Source of the DNA: an uncultured Eubacteriales bacterium
GTDB lineage: Bacteria > Bacillota > Clostridia > Oscillospirales > CAG-272
Direction of reading: 5' to 3'
DNA: 51,907 bases
Assembly (NCBI GenBank): GCA_905205065.1
Contig: CAJLCI010000014.1
Location: 1-51,907, forward strand
Notes under the pieces: generated by a model
The model's input: the letters and a program-made list of their open reading frames with translations, nothing else
The model's database searches: none
Told to the model about the DNA's origin: nothing
In this document: in pieces, positions 8,570-16,873 of the stretch
How the letters are laid out: the number at the start of each line of letters is the position of its first letter
How positions within the stretch are numbered: the first letter of the stretch is position 1
Translations under genes and position numbers: made by a program

Positions 8570-9538
8570 ATGAAAAAAATTATTACGGTTATCTGTTTGT
8601 CTCTTGCAATGGTTTTGACAGGATGCGCGGACATTAAGCCGTCGGAAGAAAGTGAAAAAATTTCGGTTGTCGCAACAATTTTTCCCTGCTATGATTTTGC
8701 AAGGCAGGTTGGAGGAGATTGTGCGGATGTCACGCTTTTAATACCGCCGGGAAGCGAAAGTCATAGTTATGAACCGACTTCCTCAGATATTATTAAAATA
8801 AGCGGCTGTGATTTGTTTATATACGTCGGAGGAGAATCCGACAAATGGGTTGATGAAATTATCGGTTCGGTAAAGTCCGGAGACGAAGGGATCAGGACTC
8901 TTAAGCTTATGGATTGTGTTTCTGTTCTTGAAGAGGATCTTGCCGGTATTGTATCGGACGGGGAAGAACACGGTGAAGGCTCAGACTCGGAACACGGTGA
9001 ACATGATGAATATGACGAGCATGTTTGGACATCGCTGCGAAATGCAGAAAAAATTTTAACTTCGGTAGAAGCTGTTTTATCGGAGCTTGATCCCGAAAAT
9101 TCTGAAATATTTGAAAAAAACTGCATGTCATATGTTGCGGGTATTTCTGACCTGGATTCAAAATTTACCGAGCTTTTTAATTCGGTTACAGATAAGACTA
9201 TGATTTTCGCAGATCGTTTTCCTTTTCTCTATTTTACCCGTGATTATGATATTCCATACTATGCCGCTTTTCCAGGATGTGCGTCTCAGACAGAGCCGAG
9301 CATACTTGTTATTTCCAAGCTTATTGACAAAGTAAAGGAAGAGGGGATTAAAACGGTTTATTATATGGATTTTTCGAGTTCAAAAACTGCTGCCAGCATA
9401 TCCGAAGCTACCGGTGCGGAAACGGCGTGTCTCTATTCGTGTCACAACGTTACTGATGAACAGCTTAAAAATGGAGTTACTTATCTTTCTTTAATGACAG
9501 AAAATTATAAAACAATAAAAAATGGATTTGAAAAATAG
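8570..9538 (+). CDS. Zinc/manganese ABC transporter substrate-binding lipoprotein (ZnuA family)
   Basis: This is a cell-surface metal-binding lipoprotein. It has a signal peptide with lipobox LTGC (MKKIITVICLSLAMVLTGC), then the ZnuA/AdcA fold VVATIFPCYDFARQVGG and IPPGSESHSYEPT. A His/Asp/Glu-rich loop (EEHGEGSDSEHGEHDEYDEH) is typical of zinc-specific members. Further ligand motifs include FADRFPFLYFTRDY. The start at 8570 follows ggaagg. No permease or ATPase gene adjoins it, so it must work with components encoded elsewhere. Confidence 0.93.
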   Translation: MKKIITVICLSLAMVLTGCADIKPSEESEKISVVATIFPCYDFARQVGGDCADVTLLIPPGSESHSYEPTSSDIIKISGCDLFIYVGGESDKWVDEIIGSVKSGDEGIRTLKLMDCVSVLEEDLAGIVSDGEEHGEGSDSEHGEHDEYDEHVWTSLRNAEKILTSVEAVLSELDPENSEIFEKNCMSYVAGISDLDSKFTELFNSVTDKTMIFADRFPFLYFTRDYDIPYYAAFPGCASQTEPSILVISKLIDKVKEEGIKTVYYMDFSSSKTAASISEATGAETACLYSCHNVTDEQLKNGVTYLSLMTENYKTIKNGFEK

Positions 9539-9567
9539 TTAAAGGTGAGATACGAGATACTTAAGTT

Positions 9568-9663
9568 TGTAAGGCGTCTGGCCTTAAAGATGTCTGGCTA
9601 TAAAGGCATACGACTGAATAGATGTTTGACCATGAAGATATTTGGCTGTAAAGATGTTCAGCT
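9568..9663 (+). repeat. 16-bp repeat array A (six units)
   Basis: Six consecutive 16-bp units begin at 9568, 9584, 9600, 9616, 9632 and 9648. The consensus is close to ttaaagatgtctggct; the array starts 30 bp after the ZnuA stop, in sense orientation. Because 16 is not a multiple of three and there is no ribosome site, I read it as non-coding. Related arrays lie at 16596-16822 and 50469-50554. Confidence 0.85.
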
Positions 9664-9889
9664 CTTTAGTCGGAGGAGTCTACTTACTTTTTTTAATCCA
9701 TTTATCTGTATATTTGATAAACTGTAAACTTTTTTGACAATGCTTGTATTGTTAATAAAATAAGTTTAATATTAAATATACACTTTTATTTATATAAAAT
9801 TATTGCAATTTTACACAGCGATAAAAGTGATATTAGCTGTGTTTCCTGAAAGGAGTATGTAGCCGCTGTAACGGCGGTTATATTATTAT
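9664..9889. other. AT-rich gap before the membrane-protein gene
   Basis: With array A this makes a 351-bp intergenic stretch. It holds a TTGACA at 9734-9739 with only a weak -10 (aaaata) 17 nt later. A small inverted repeat (acacagc / gctgtgt) and a short GC hairpin (gccgctgtaacggcgg) follow before the start. Confidence 0.35.
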
Positions 9890-10483
9890 ATGATGCGTTT
9901 TTTAAAGGAGAATATGTCTACTATTACCAAGATGATTGTCAATCAGCTTGGTATGATGATTTTTGGGCTGGTGCTCTCGATGGCTACCTCGCAGAATGAC
10001 ACTCTTTTTCTGCTTGCAAGTGTTTTTTCAGTATGCTTTTATATGTTTCTTGTATATACAGTCGGATGGGAGCTTGGTGCAAAGGATAAGGTTCGTCTTG
10101 ACGGCGGAAGAATAGCTTATGCTCCGTTTAAAGGGGCGCTTATTTCTCTTGCCGCAAATTTTATAAATCTGATTCTCGGCATTCTGATAGTTATAGGATA
10201 CTATTCTCTCGATCCCTCATGCCGTATTTTACATGAAGCCTCCTCTCCTGTATGGGCGGCAAATCTTTATGGTACCGCGTCGGTAATCGCCCGCTTTATC
10301 GAGGCTATGTATATAGGTATAATTCAAACCTATTCTCCGTATAATCCTTTTATCTTTGTGCTGATAGTTTTTCCGGCCATTATATTCAGCGGTTTAGGCT
10401 ATTTTCTTGCTATAAAAGGAAAAAGTATATCAGGTATGCTTGGAATAAACCGAAACGGTACAAAAAAAGATAAATCGAACTGA
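9890..10483 (+). CDS. Uncharacterised integral membrane protein
   Basis: I do not recognise the family. The 197-residue protein has about four to five hydrophobic segments: residues 17-33, 40-60, 82-106 and 150-175, with a basic C-terminal tail (KRNGTKKDKSN-like). It lies upstream of cwlD in the same direction, separated by about 100 bp. The ATG codons at 9890 and 9893 lack a clear ribosome site, while aaaggag occurs just inside the frame before an ATG at 9914, so the start is uncertain. Neighbourhood alone does not reveal a function. Confidence 0.75.
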   Translation: MMRFLKENMSTITKMIVNQLGMMIFGLVLSMATSQNDTLFLLASVFSVCFYMFLVYTVGWELGAKDKVRLDGGRIAYAPFKGALISLAANFINLILGILIVIGYYSLDPSCRILHEASSPVWAANLYGTASVIARFIEAMYIGIIQTYSPYNPFIFVLIVFPAIIFSGLGYFLAIKGKSISGMLGINRNGTKKDKSN

Positions 10484-10583
10484 CAGTTAGTTCGGAAAAG
10501 TCATACAGGCGCCCTCCATTGCATATATTTTACCGTGTTTGCCGAAAGCTTATGCGGTATTTGAAGTGGTGGGTGATTGTATT

Positions 10584-11324
10584 TTGTCAGAAAAAAAAGA
10601 GAGCGCATTTCAATATACGATTAAATATATATTCTTTGCTGCTGTGCTTCTCGCCGCGGCGGCACTGTTATATTATGCTTACGATAGGTTTGTTCCGCAT
10701 GAGCGCACTATGTTTCCGGTAAGCTCAGAGCCGTTTGGAACGGTGATTATTGATGCCGGACATGGCGGAATGGACGGCGGTGCGACATCGGACAGCGGAA
10801 CGCTTGAAAAAGAACTGAATCTTGAAATTTCGCTTTTGCTGAGAGATGTTCTTCAGGCGTCCGGAGTTCAGGTGATTCTTACGCGCGACTGCGATGAAAT
10901 GCTTGACTGTAATGCTAAAGGTGGAAGCCGTAAAACCAGGGATCTGCGTGCAAGAGTTGAAATAGCGGAGGCAAATCCCGATGCGCTGTTTGTCAGTATA
11001 CATATGAATAAGTTCCCTTCGGCATCTGTCTCGGGAGTTCAGCTTTACTATTCTCCGAATAATCCTGAAAGCGAGGTACTTGCGCAGATGATTCAGTCGT
11101 CTGTAAAATCTTTGCTTCAGCCTGATAATAACCGTCCGCTTAAGGCGGCGGATTCAAAAATTTATGTGCTTCATCGGACAAAGAATCCCGCTGTTCTCGT
11201 TGAGTGCGGTTTTTTATCGAATTATGAGGAAGAACAGCTTCTGCTTGATAATGTATATCGGCACAAATTAACTCTTACAATAGCCGCTTCGATAATCGAG
11301 TATCTTCAGGGACAGTATAACTAA
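10584..11324 (+). CDS. cwlD: Germination-specific N-acetylmuramoyl-L-alanine amidase CwlD
   Basis: CwlD removes the peptide side chains from muramic acid during formation of the spore cortex muramic-delta-lactam. A signal/anchor helix (about 16 residues after the start) precedes an amidase_3 domain with zinc ligands in VIIDAGHGGMDGG, the glutamate of KELNLEISL, SIHMNKF and the catalytic VECGFLSN. The TTG at 10584 is preferred because ggtgat lies upstream; a longer in-frame TTG at 10539 is also open. It agrees with spoIVB in marking the organism as a spore former. Confidence 0.92.
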   Translation: MSEKKESAFQYTIKYIFFAAVLLAAAALLYYAYDRFVPHERTMFPVSSEPFGTVIIDAGHGGMDGGATSDSGTLEKELNLEISLLLRDVLQASGVQVILTRDCDEMLDCNAKGGSRKTRDLRARVEIAEANPDALFVSIHMNKFPSASVSGVQLYYSPNNPESEVLAQMIQSSVKSLLQPDNNRPLKAADSKIYVLHRTKNPAVLVECGFLSNYEEEQLLLDNVYRHKLTLTIAASIIEYLQGQYN

Positions 11325-11364
11325 AACAATATAATTAAAACAAAATAATTAAAACGGTATAATT
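11323..11364 (+). repeat. Three 14-bp tandem repeats after cwlD
   Basis: Units aaaacaatataatt, aaaacaaaataatt and aaaacggtataatt are adjacent and begin at the cwlD stop codon. Just downstream, a GC-rich hairpin (gcgtgcag / ctgcacgc, near 11410-11440) may serve as transcript end. Confidence 0.8.
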
Positions 11365-11561
11365 AAAATTGAGATATTTACATCCAAGAAATTCGGCTAA
11401 AAAGGCGTTTGCGTGCAGGAACGTCAGTTTCTGCACGCGGTGGTGGTTTATACTTACTTTTTCCGGCAGTAGGTTTCGCCGCTGTCGGAACATCTTGTGC
11501 CGGAGCTATGATTTTTATTAATTTAAATATTTGCCTGAGAAGCTGAAAGGAATGATAAAAA

Positions 11562-12974
11562 TTGAAGGGAGTTAAAACATTATATATATGCACGGAATGC
11601 GGTTACAGAAGCTCTAAATGGCTTGGAAAATGTCCGGCATGCGGAGAATGGAACTGCATGGAAGAGCATACGGAAACAGCTCAGGAAAAAAAGACGGTAT
11701 CTGTAAATCCTGTCTCAGTGCTTATTAATGAAGATCCGGCGGAACGTATTTCAGATTTAACAGTGCCGAGTTTTATCAGAACGGAAACGGGAATGGAAGA
11801 GCTTGACCGAGTGCTCGGAGGAGGACTCGTCAGCGGATCTGTTGTTCTTTTAACCGGAGAGCCCGGAATCGGCAAATCAACTCTTTTGCTTCAGATTTCG
11901 GATATTCTCTGCCGTACAAGACGCGTGCTTTATGTATCCGGAGAAGAATCGCGCGGACAGATTAAGCTTCGGGCAAAACGCCTCGGAACAGTAGGCGATG
12001 AACTTTTTGTATATACAAATCCGAATGTTGACAGTATAGTTGAAGAGTCAAGAAAGCTTGAACCGAATATACTTATAATAGATTCAATTCAGACTGTATT
12101 TACAGAACGCGTATCATCATCACCCGGAAGTATCACACAAATTAAGGAAACCGCATCTCAGCTTATAAGCTTTGCAAAGGGAAGCGGTACTTCGGTTATT
12201 CTTGTCGGTCATGTAAATAAAGAAGGCAGCATTGCAGGTCCCAAAATGCTCGAACATATGGTAGATGCGGTTCTCTGCTTTGAGGGCGAAAAGCAGATGA
12301 CATACCGCGTTATCCGTGCGGCAAAAAATCGTTTCGGCTCGACTAATGAAATCGGCGTATTTGAAATGACGGGAGCTGGACTTGCCGAGGTTCCGAATCC
12401 GTCGGAAGCCTTGCTTGAGGGCAGGCCTAAAAATATGTCGGGAAACTGCGCGGTATGTGTGATAGAGGGAACACGGCCGATAATTGCCGAGATTCAGGCG
12501 CTTGCAGCGCCGACTGCCTTTTCTGCACCACGCAGAACAATCAACGGTCTCGATTACAATCGGGTATACCTTATGCTTGCAATATTGGAAAAACGTCTCG
12601 GTATTCCGTTTTCTAAATATGATGTTTATCTGAATGTGGTCGGAGGTATTCATATAGACGAGCCTGCCGCGGACCTTGCCGTATGTATGGCGCTGATTTC
12701 AAGTATGAGAGATATTCCGGTAAGCGACGGATTGATTGCTGTGGGGGAAGTCGGTCTCTCCGGTGAGACTCGCTCTGTACCGGATATCGAGAAACGTCTC
12801 GGTGAGGCTCAGCGTTTGGGATTCGGAGAATTTGTAATGCCACGTCCGCGAAAAAGTAAAGCCTATAGTTTATCCGATATGAAACTTTATTATACTGCGG
12901 GAATATTTGAACTTCTTAAAATATTTGCAGAGTTCGGAAAACAAAAAGAGTCGGGGCAGCCGAAGAATGTGTAG
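11562..12974 (+). CDS. radA: DNA repair protein RadA (Sms)
   Basis: RadA is a RecA-like helicase that extends recombination intermediates. It has a C4 zinc finger (Cys10, Cys13, Cys24, Cys27), Walker A GEPGIGKST at 99-107, the RadA-specific KNRFGS motif near residue 258 and a C-terminal Lon-like domain (VGGIHIDEPAADLAVCMAL). Its 470 residues are typical. The start is TTG at 11562 with aaagg about 11 nt upstream. tRNA-Trp follows with its own promoter. Confidence 0.96.
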   Translation: MKGVKTLYICTECGYRSSKWLGKCPACGEWNCMEEHTETAQEKKTVSVNPVSVLINEDPAERISDLTVPSFIRTETGMEELDRVLGGGLVSGSVVLLTGEPGIGKSTLLLQISDILCRTRRVLYVSGEESRGQIKLRAKRLGTVGDELFVYTNPNVDSIVEESRKLEPNILIIDSIQTVFTERVSSSPGSITQIKETASQLISFAKGSGTSVILVGHVNKEGSIAGPKMLEHMVDAVLCFEGEKQMTYRVIRAAKNRFGSTNEIGVFEMTGAGLAEVPNPSEALLEGRPKNMSGNCAVCVIEGTRPIIAEIQALAAPTAFSAPRRTINGLDYNRVYLMLAILEKRLGIPFSKYDVYLNVVGGIHIDEPAADLAVCMALISSMRDIPVSDGLIAVGEVGLSGETRSVPDIEKRLGEAQRLGFGEFVMPRPRKSKAYSLSDMKLYYTAGIFELLKIFAEFGKQKESGQPKNV

Positions 12975-13076
12975 TATGTATTTATGAGATGTTTCGTATG
13001 TTAAATGACGGCATAAATAAGCAATATTGTATATTGCACTTTTAAATGAAATTTCCTTTTTGTGCATTATTACATA

Positions 13077-13105
13077 TTGCTTTTTTATGTCAAAAGTGAT
13101 ATACT
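13077..13105 (+). promoter_or_regulatory. Promoter of tRNA-Trp
   Basis: TTGCTT at 13077-13082 and TATACT at 13100-13105 are spaced by 17 nt, about 22 nt before the tRNA. An imperfect inverted repeat (13021-13039 with 13062-13080) lies between radA and this promoter and overlaps the -35 box. Confidence 0.7.
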
Positions 13106-13126
13106 ATTACAGTATTTAATAGATTT

Positions 13127-13202
13127 AGGGGTATAGCTCAGTTGGTAGAGCAGCGGTCTCCAAAACCGCGTGTCCAGAGTTCGAGTCTTTGTGCCCCTGC
13201 CA
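13127..13202 (+). tRNA. tRNA-Trp (anticodon CCA)
   Basis: A full cloverleaf is present. Acceptor aggggta pairs with tgcccct, and the anticodon stem gcggt/accgc encloses loop ctccaaa, giving anticodon CCA. The T arm contains gttcgag, and discriminator G plus CCA is encoded. Confidence 0.97.
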
Positions 13203-13207
13203 TGAAA

Positions 13208-13252
13208 GAAGCCTTGACAGCGGATTAGAAAAGCCGTTTTCAAGGTTTTTAT
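13208..13252 (+). terminator. Terminator after tRNA-Trp
   Basis: The arm ccttga (13211 on) pairs with tcaagg, with an inner cgg/ccg pair, and is followed by ttttt. Confidence 0.7.
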
Positions 13253-13281
13253 ATTTATTTTAATTATTTAATAATATATTA

Positions 13282-13310
13282 TTGACAACTGGTAAATTTT
13301 TGAATATAAT
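13282..13310 (+). promoter_or_regulatory. Consensus promoter with a 370-nt leader
   Basis: TTGACA at 13282-13287 and TATAAT at 13305-13310 are exactly 17 nt apart. The next supported gene starts at 13686, so the transcript would carry an AT-rich leader of about 370 nt. I see no known riboswitch or small RNA in 13311-13685; a 31-codon frame ending at 13685 lacks a ribosome site. Confidence 0.7.
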
Positions 13311-13685
13311 TTATATAGTTATCGAATAAAACCTTTTTCTTTCGAGTTTTGTTAAAGCTTCTGATAAAAATATATAAGTAAGAAAAATGATGAACTTTGT
13401 ATTTTAAGGTTTATGTATACTTTCTGCAGTTTGTGCAGAACAAATATAATAAGTTTTTCTTATCGTAGTTCTTACGTTATTGTGGAGTTTATGATTTTGA
13501 TAAAAAGTGTAGTTTAGACTAAAATTATCTAATGAGAATTTTTAGGCTTTTTACATTTTACGATTATCATACTTTGTTAATATAACTATTATGAACAGCT
13601 TGGGGCTATGCTTACAGGCTGCCAGTAATAAAAAAGTGAGAAGATTAACAAACATAAACTTATTTACAGAAAGGAATAAAAGATA

Positions 13686-14303
13686 ATGGGAGTATATGTG
13701 ATAACCAATCAAAAAGGCAGTTATATTCACAAAGATTCTAATTCCGGTAAGTATGTTTCAACAAAAAATTTAAAAGAGGCTGCACAATGGAGTAGTTTTG
13801 TATTCGCAAACAAAATTTTAAGTAATTCAATTTCAAAGAAGATGAGAGAAGATTATACTGTACAACTAATTAGTACTGATAAGATAGTTGAAAAAAATAA
13901 TATAAGTATTTGGAATGATATAGGTGTCAGAAATGTCACAAATGACAATATAAGCGAATATTACTTTAATATCAGTAATTTTATTAATTATTTGTCTTGT
14001 TATAATGATCGACTGAAAGAGCTTCAGACTGAGTTGAGTATGGTGGATAAGAAAATTGTCGACGTTGAGCATTACATAGAATTCGGGAATTTTAATGCTT
14101 ACCAAGGATGGATGTGCTTCAAAATGCTGCAAAATCTTTTGAGACAAAGAAGAAATTATAAAAATGAGATTGAGGTTATACAACTAATTAATCAGAGCTT
14201 TACTAATAAAAATTCATTTATGGCTTTGCCACAGCGAATTTCGGAGATTAAGAACAAATGTTATACTCCGAGAGCTGTTCCGGAACTTTTTAAGATTGGC
14301 TGA
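13686..14303 (+). CDS. Uncharacterised AT-rich protein
   Basis: I do not recognise this 205-residue protein. It has an N-terminal VYVITNQKGSYIHKDSNSGKY segment that looks like a beta-rich module. The central part is helical and charged (RLKELQTELSMVDKKIVDVEHYI, likely coiled coil), and a second helix carries LLRQRRNYKNEIEVIQLI. It has no signal peptide or membrane segment. Codons are clearly more AT-rich than in neighbouring genes, suggesting transfer. The start is well supported by agaaagga before the ATG. No integrase or other mobile gene is visible nearby. Confidence 0.75.
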   Translation: MGVYVITNQKGSYIHKDSNSGKYVSTKNLKEAAQWSSFVFANKILSNSISKKMREDYTVQLISTDKIVEKNNISIWNDIGVRNVTNDNISEYYFNISNFINYLSCYNDRLKELQTELSMVDKKIVDVEHYIEFGNFNAYQGWMCFKMLQNLLRQRRNYKNEIEVIQLINQSFTNKNSFMALPQRISEIKNKCYTPRAVPELFKIG

Positions 14304-14352
14304 CAATACGGTGAATCGCGGTGATATTTCATATAAAGTTTATAAAAGATAA

Positions 14353-14478
14353 TTATTGATATCTAATAATAAACGGTATGCAAGATTCTCTGAAAACACT
14401 GTTAAAAGTGTTCTGAATTATTACTACAGACATGGATATTTGTCGGATATAAATTTTGAAATTATTTCTTGTCTTTAA
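14353..14478 (+). pseudogene. Possible remnant of a small helical or HTH-like protein
   Basis: A reading frame without ribosome site encodes RYARFSENTVKSVLNYYYRHGY then LSDINFEI. It resembles a helix-turn-helix-like segment by eye only. It is open for about 41 codons and ends in TAA. It could be a decayed gene end or chance. Confidence 0.2.
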
Positions 14479-14521
14479 ATATAGAGGCTGATTATTTCAT
14501 AATGAGCGGGGACAAGCCGAA

Positions 14522-14890
14522 ATGGGGACTATAGTTTATTGCGGACTTGTATGCTTTTTCTGTTCGGAATCCAAGGACTGTAAAGGATGCCGGAATGGAG
14601 GATGCGAAAGTCATAGCCGGTGTAAGAACTATAATTGCTGCACAGAAAAGAGGCTTGACGGATGCAGGGAATTTTCTGAATTTCCGTGTACCGGATGTAT
14701 TCTTGATAAGTTTCGGATTCGTTCATTTGCAGAATTTGCAAGGTGATACGGCTCAGATGAATTGGAAAAATGCCTGTTTCGTAACAAAGAAAGTGGAATT
14801 GCATATCACTTTGAAGTTCAGCTTGTAGGTGACTATGACAATTGCGAAACAGAAGAAGAGATAATTAAAATGATTAAATCCGGAAAATGA
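14522..14890 (+). pseudogene. Cysteine-rich DUF3795-like protein interrupted by an in-frame TGA
   Basis: The frame encodes a Cys-rich N-terminus (YCGLVCFFCSESKDCKGCRN, then GGCESHSRCKNYNCC and EFPCTGC) like DUF3795 proteins. After 74 codons it meets TGA at 14744-14746. The same frame then continues without shift as YGSDELEKCLFRNKESGIAY and closes at 14890 with EEIIKMIKSGK, completing a normal-length protein of about 122 codons. The usual CWEC-type motif appears as CREF, consistent with decay. Other genes here use TGA as stop and tRNA-Trp has anticodon CCA, so readthrough as Trp is unlikely. Confidence 0.7.
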
Positions 14891-15001
14891 TATGATTTGC
14901 TGGTAATTCCGATGTAAACTTTTGACAAACATTTATAAAAAATATGCTGCAAAGAGAGCTGATTATCACCATAGATGTATGGTATGTTAGTCTTCAAATA
15001 A

Positions 15002-15037
15002 AAAACAGAGAGTATAATAACTTATACTCTCTGTTTT
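15002..15037. terminator. Bidirectional terminator between DUF3795 remnant and flavodoxin
   Basis: A perfect 16-bp stem (aaaacagagagtataa with ttatactctctgtttt) and a 4-nt loop serve the converging genes. Confidence 0.9.
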
Positions 15038-15109
15038 GATTTATGTACGGTATATGAGTTCGGAAACTTATATACTTTCTGTTGTTTGTTTTACTTCAGT
15101 TCAGCAAAA

Positions 15110-15529
15110 TTATGCAAGTGATTTACCGAGAGCTTTGCAGGCGGCTATAGCGTTATCGTCGGGAGCTTCGTTGCAAATAACTGAATCGCAGGCAAATGAT
15201 GCTCCGTCGCCTATGCAGACCTCCTCCCAATTACGCATCCATTCTCCGTCTCCCCAGCCGTAGGAGCCAAATAAGGCGATCTTCTTGCCTTTAAGCTTTG
15301 TTTCGCAGCCTTGAAACATGGGAGAAAACTCACTTTCTTCTAATTCTTCAGAGCCCATCGAAGGACACCCGAAAGCAACAGCTTCAAATGAATCCATCAT
15401 AGAAGCGTCAAATTCAGCGGCAGTCAGCATAACTGCATCAGCTCCGGCATCCTTAGCTCCTTCCGCAACAGCCGACGCCATTGCCTCAGTGTTTCCGGTT
15501 CCGCTCCAATAAACTATTGCTACCTTCAT
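15110..15529 (-). CDS. Flavodoxin
   Basis: This is a small FMN-binding electron carrier that often replaces ferredoxin when iron is scarce. The phosphate-binding loop YWSGTGNTEAMA is at the N-terminus, GCPSMGSEELEESEF and FGSYGWGDGEWM form the two flavin loops, and 139 residues is typical of short-chain flavodoxins. A ribosome site (aaaggtg) precedes the ATG. It is the last gene of a minus-strand group with DUF3793 and DUF2325, suggesting response to metal or redox state. Confidence 0.95.
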   Translation of the reverse strand: MKVAIVYWSGTGNTEAMASAVAEGAKDAGADAVMLTAAEFDASMMDSFEAVAFGCPSMGSEELEESEFSPMFQGCETKLKGKKIALFGSYGWGDGEWMRNWEEVCIGDGASFACDSVICNEAPDDNAIAACKALGKSLA

Positions 15530-15606
15530 TATTAATATTACACCTTTCGTACAGAACCTGAAGTGTTTTTCAGATTTATACTAACCTTTCTATAAAATAA
15601 TTTATA

Positions 15607-16158
15607 TCAACCGGCAACTGTAAGCCGTTCGATAGACTTTCCCTTTGCATATTGCTTATAGTAAGCGCTTGTACATTTTTTGTACTTTTCAAAAGTTTTT
15701 CGCGCCTTCTCCGCATCTCCGTAAACCTTCCAGCATCCACTGAATTTACAGCATTGTTTATTTCCTTCAATAAAACCACAGACATCTTCAGGAGGATAGC
15801 CGAGAAAAAGTCCGATTTCATGAGGAAATTCTTTGCATTCACTGATACGTCTTATGAGCTGTACTATACATCGTTCCGGTGTTTCCATACTGTATCCTCT
15901 TTCACTCAGCAGTCTGAATGCCGATTTATCCTGTAAGTCATGGGAGAGCCGTGACGGACGGTATATGTAGATCATTGCCCGGTTGTTATTAAATTGTAAT
16001 GGCAGAATACGTACTCCCTTTTTAGTAAGCAATCTGTTCCAATATCTGACCGAACTGTGCATTTCGTTCATGTCTGAATAAGAACAGATAAACATATTTC
16101 CGGTTTTCATACCTGCAAGCGTTGGGGCGCAGTGCTTTATAATCAGTTCTTCCGACAT
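15607..16158 (-). CDS. DUF3793 family protein
   Basis: This 183-residue cytosolic protein of unknown function is recognised by MSEELIIKHCAPTLAGMKTG at its start, by HEIGLFLGYPPEDVCGFIEG and by a Cys pair in QCCKFSGCWKVYG. Such proteins commonly neighbour flavodoxins and iron genes in Clostridia, which agrees with the context here. The ATG at 16158 is chosen because family similarity begins there; the frame is open up to 16239 but the extension is low in similarity. A putative aaagg site lies upstream. Confidence 0.85.
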   Translation of the reverse strand: MSEELIIKHCAPTLAGMKTGNMFICSYSDMNEMHSSVRYWNRLLTKKGVRILPLQFNNNRAMIYIYRPSRLSHDLQDKSAFRLLSERGYSMETPERCIVQLIRRISECKEFPHEIGLFLGYPPEDVCGFIEGNKQCCKFSGCWKVYGDAEKARKTFEKYKKCTSAYYKQYAKGKSIERLTVAG

Positions 16159-16219
16159 ATACAAAACCATGCCTTTCCGGTGAAAATTACTGTTTTTATA
16201 TAATATGTTTAATTTACTG

Positions 16220-16498
16220 TTATGCAGTATGTTCTTCAAGAATACTCTTGAGGGCCGCCATAGAGCTGCTGTGAGAGCGGGCGATTTTTGTATTCATGCC
16301 CTTTGTTTCGCTTAAAGCGCAGCGTACCATTTTATGAGAAACAGTATTTGTAAAGAGTACAAGCAAGTCGGGTGAACCAATATTTTTTAGTCCGCTTGTC
16401 ATCTTTGGATATATCTTTGCTTTACATTTATACAGACTGCAAATATCCTTGTACTTACGAATCATGCATTCATTTCCGCCTATAATTACTACACTCAT
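16220..16498 (-). CDS. DUF2325 family protein
   Basis: This small 92-residue protein begins MSVVIIGGNECMIRKYKDIC and has the family's beta-alpha pattern, including DLLVLFTNTVSHKMV and a conserved Ser-rich SHSSSMAALKSIL near the end. Its function is unknown. The ATG at 16498 is supported by aaaggag 5 nt upstream; the frame extends to 16621 without further support. It heads the DUF2325-DUF3793-flavodoxin group. Confidence 0.85.
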   Translation of the reverse strand: MSVVIIGGNECMIRKYKDICSLYKCKAKIYPKMTSGLKNIGSPDLLVLFTNTVSHKMVRCALSETKGMNTKIARSHSSSMAALKSILEEHTA

Positions 16499-16595
16499 AA
16501 AAACTCCTTTAATTAAATTAAAATAAAAAATGTATGGTATATTTTGCGGCAGTGTAACATGCTGCCGCAAAATAAAACGGAACTCGCCGCTTAAA

Positions 16596-16822
16596 GGGCT
16601 GAATATCTTATAGCTGGACATCTTTATAGCTGAACATCTTTACAGCCGGACATCTTTATAGCTGAACATCTTACAGCTGGCATCTTTACAGATGAGCTGT
16701 ACGTCTTTTACAGGCAGATATCTTTACGGTCAGGCGTATTTGCAGGCGGACATCTTTACAGTCAATTGCCTTAATGGTCAGACGTTTTTTAAGTCGGACA
16801 CCTTTTAAGCCGAACGCCTTAC
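16596..16822 (-). repeat. 16-bp repeat array B (about 14 units)
   Basis: Plus-strand units such as agctggacatctttat, agctgaacatctttac and aggcggacatctttac follow each other at 15-17 bp, with one longer 22-bp unit at 16690. Read on the minus strand they match the tgtaaagatgt core of array A. The array lies between the AraC stop (17031) and DUF2325 start (16498). Confidence 0.85.
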
Positions 16823-16873
16823 AGATGTAAAATTCTCTCTTTCAGTTATAAGATTTAAAATCATAATATCCGT

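Noticed and set aside
9545..9727. 60-codon frame across array A
   Set aside because: It runs through 16-bp repeats that shift frame every unit and lacks a ribosome site.
11378..11593. 71-codon minus-strand frame upstream of radA
   Set aside because: No ribosome site or family match; it overlaps the radA start.
13590..13685. 31-codon gene before the unknown AT-rich gene
   Set aside because: It has no ribosome site and no recognisable content.
14744..14746. Reassigned TGA codon
   Set aside because: Other genes in the window end in TGA and tRNA-Trp has the ordinary CCA anticodon.
13203..14890. Integrated prophage or island at tRNA-Trp
   Set aside because: No integrase, phage gene or repeat of the tRNA end was found; only base composition hints at transfer.
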